Source of the DNA: Paracoccaceae bacterium
Lineage (GTDB): Bacteria > Pseudomonadota > Alphaproteobacteria > Rhodobacterales > Rhodobacteraceae
Length of the DNA stretch: 5,369 bases
Direction: 5' to 3'
Assembly (NCBI GenBank): GCA_007121115.1
Contig: SKMI01000193.1
Coordinates: forward strand, 1-5,369
The position numbers were made by a program, and so were the translations under genes. Below are positions 4,938-5,369 of the stretch, piece after piece. How positions within the stretch are numbered: the stretch's first letter is position 1; every line of letters starts with the position of its first letter. The notes below the pieces were generated by a model. That model saw only the letters and a list, made by a program, of their open reading frames with translations, did no database searches and had not been told where the DNA came from.

Positions 4938-5369
4938 ATGCGGACAGGACTGATTGCACTGACGGCTGGCACCATGTTTGCCGGAATGGCGGTGGCGGAC
5001 GCCCCGGTTCTGGACCGGCAGTCATCCGACGACCTGCTGGGCGGCTGGGTGATCGGCGCGGCGGTGGATTCGCCCACCGGCGAGCGGATCGGGTCCATCG
5101 ACGACATCCTGATCGACGCGGATGCCGGGGAGATCATCGCCGGGATCGTCTCGGTCGGCGGTTTCTTGGGATTCGGCGCCAAGGATATCGCCGTGGATTG
5201 GGGCGAGTTCGAGATCAACTGGGACGCACGCGAGGTTACCCTCAGCATGACCCGCGATGAAATGGAAGCGATGGACGCATTCGAATACCGCGACCGCGAG
5301 TTCATCCCGGCACCGGAAGAACCGGTCGGCGACACCATGGGTGGTGGCGACACCATGGGTGGTGGCGAC
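4938..5369 (+). CDS. Secreted PRC-barrel domain protein with C-terminal repeat (cut by window edge)
   Basis: 144 codons are visible and the frame is still open at the right edge. Residues 1-20 (MRTGLIALTAG to MAVA) form a Sec signal peptide, with cleavage probably after Ala20, so the protein goes to the periplasm or beyond. Residues about 35-105 fit a PRC-barrel fold: GWVIGAAVDSPTGERIGSI (36-54), a DDILIDADAGEI strand-turn, GIVSVGGFLGFGAKDIAVDW (69-88) and VTLSMTRDEMEAM. Such domains are small beta-barrels that in bacteria occur in RimM, photosynthetic reaction-centre H subunits and many uncharacterised envelope proteins; the partner here is unknown. After an acidic, proline-containing linker (EFIPAPEEPV, 121-130) a perfect GDTMGG repeat begins. 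AAAGGAG (4924-4930) 7 bases upstream fixes the start. It is transcribed away from the long intergenic region and has no visible operon partner. Confidence 0.85.
   Translation, partial: MRTGLIALTAGTMFAGMAVADAPVLDRQSSDDLLGGWVIGAAVDSPTGERIGSIDDILIDADAGEIIAGIVSVGGFLGFGAKDIAVDWGEFEINWDAREVTLSMTRDEMEAMDAFEYRDREFIPAPEEPVGDTMGGGDTMGGGD
5328..5369 (+). repeat. Perfect 18-bp tandem repeat at the end of the PRC-barrel gene
   Basis: The unit GGCGACACCATGGGTGGT is present at 5328-5345 and 5346-5363, and a third copy starts at 5364 where the window ends. Each unit encodes GDTMGG in frame. The identity at DNA level suggests recent slippage or duplication, and the total number of units cannot be known from this window. 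Confidence 0.9.

Noticed and set aside
4865..5356. 163-codon minus-strand frame opposite the PRC-barrel gene
   Set aside because: It is Ser/Pro/Ile-rich antisense translation; the plus-strand frame has a signal peptide, a PRC-barrel pattern and a good ribosome site.

Overview
The window looks like a piece of a high-GC alphaproteobacterial chromosome, most likely from the Rhodobacterales (Roseobacter/Rhodobacter group). I infer this from GC-rich codon third positions, the style of the proteins (MatB-like ligase, PurB, FliG, a PRC-barrel secreted protein) and a CtrA-like box in front of the flagellar gene. No taxonomic search was possible. I see no mobile element, CRISPR array, rRNA or tRNA.

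Left part (1-1476, minus strand): a two-gene unit transcribed right to left. A ten-helix DMT/EamA-family transporter (366-1284, stop codon at 364-366) is followed 58 bases later by the first 101 codons of a malonyl-CoA synthetase-like AMP-binding enzyme, which leaves the window at base 1. The leader upstream of the transporter carries a perfect 17-bp palindrome (1319-1335) that looks like a repressor site, and a second hairpin dyad (1372-1389).

Middle (1411-3022, minus strand): purB (adenylosuccinate lyase, purine synthesis) is complete. It is followed 64 bases later by a 56-residue exported cysteine-containing protein, and a clear rho-independent terminator at 1411-1440 closes this unit and separates it from the transporter. 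A sigma70-type promoter with 17-bp spacing is visible upstream of purB.

Right part (3023-5369, plus strand): a 170-bp divergent gap holds the purB promoter, two dyads and a TTAG-N7-TTAA CtrA-like box. After it comes a FliG-family flagellar motor switch protein with a long disordered N-terminal extension and loss of some of the charged torque residues. A GC-rich hairpin sits directly on its stop codon. About 497 bases with no convincing gene follow, containing operator-like TTGSCAA repeats. The window ends inside a secreted PRC-barrel protein whose C-terminal part is a perfect 18-bp (6-residue, GDTMGG) tandem repeat that runs off the edge.

The genes belong to separate jobs: acid activation with transport, purine synthesis, motility and envelope function. 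Nothing here is clearly a new multi-gene system. The points most worth a second look are the divergent FliG, the palindrome before the transporter, the small secreted protein behind purB, and the repeat tail of the PRC protein.
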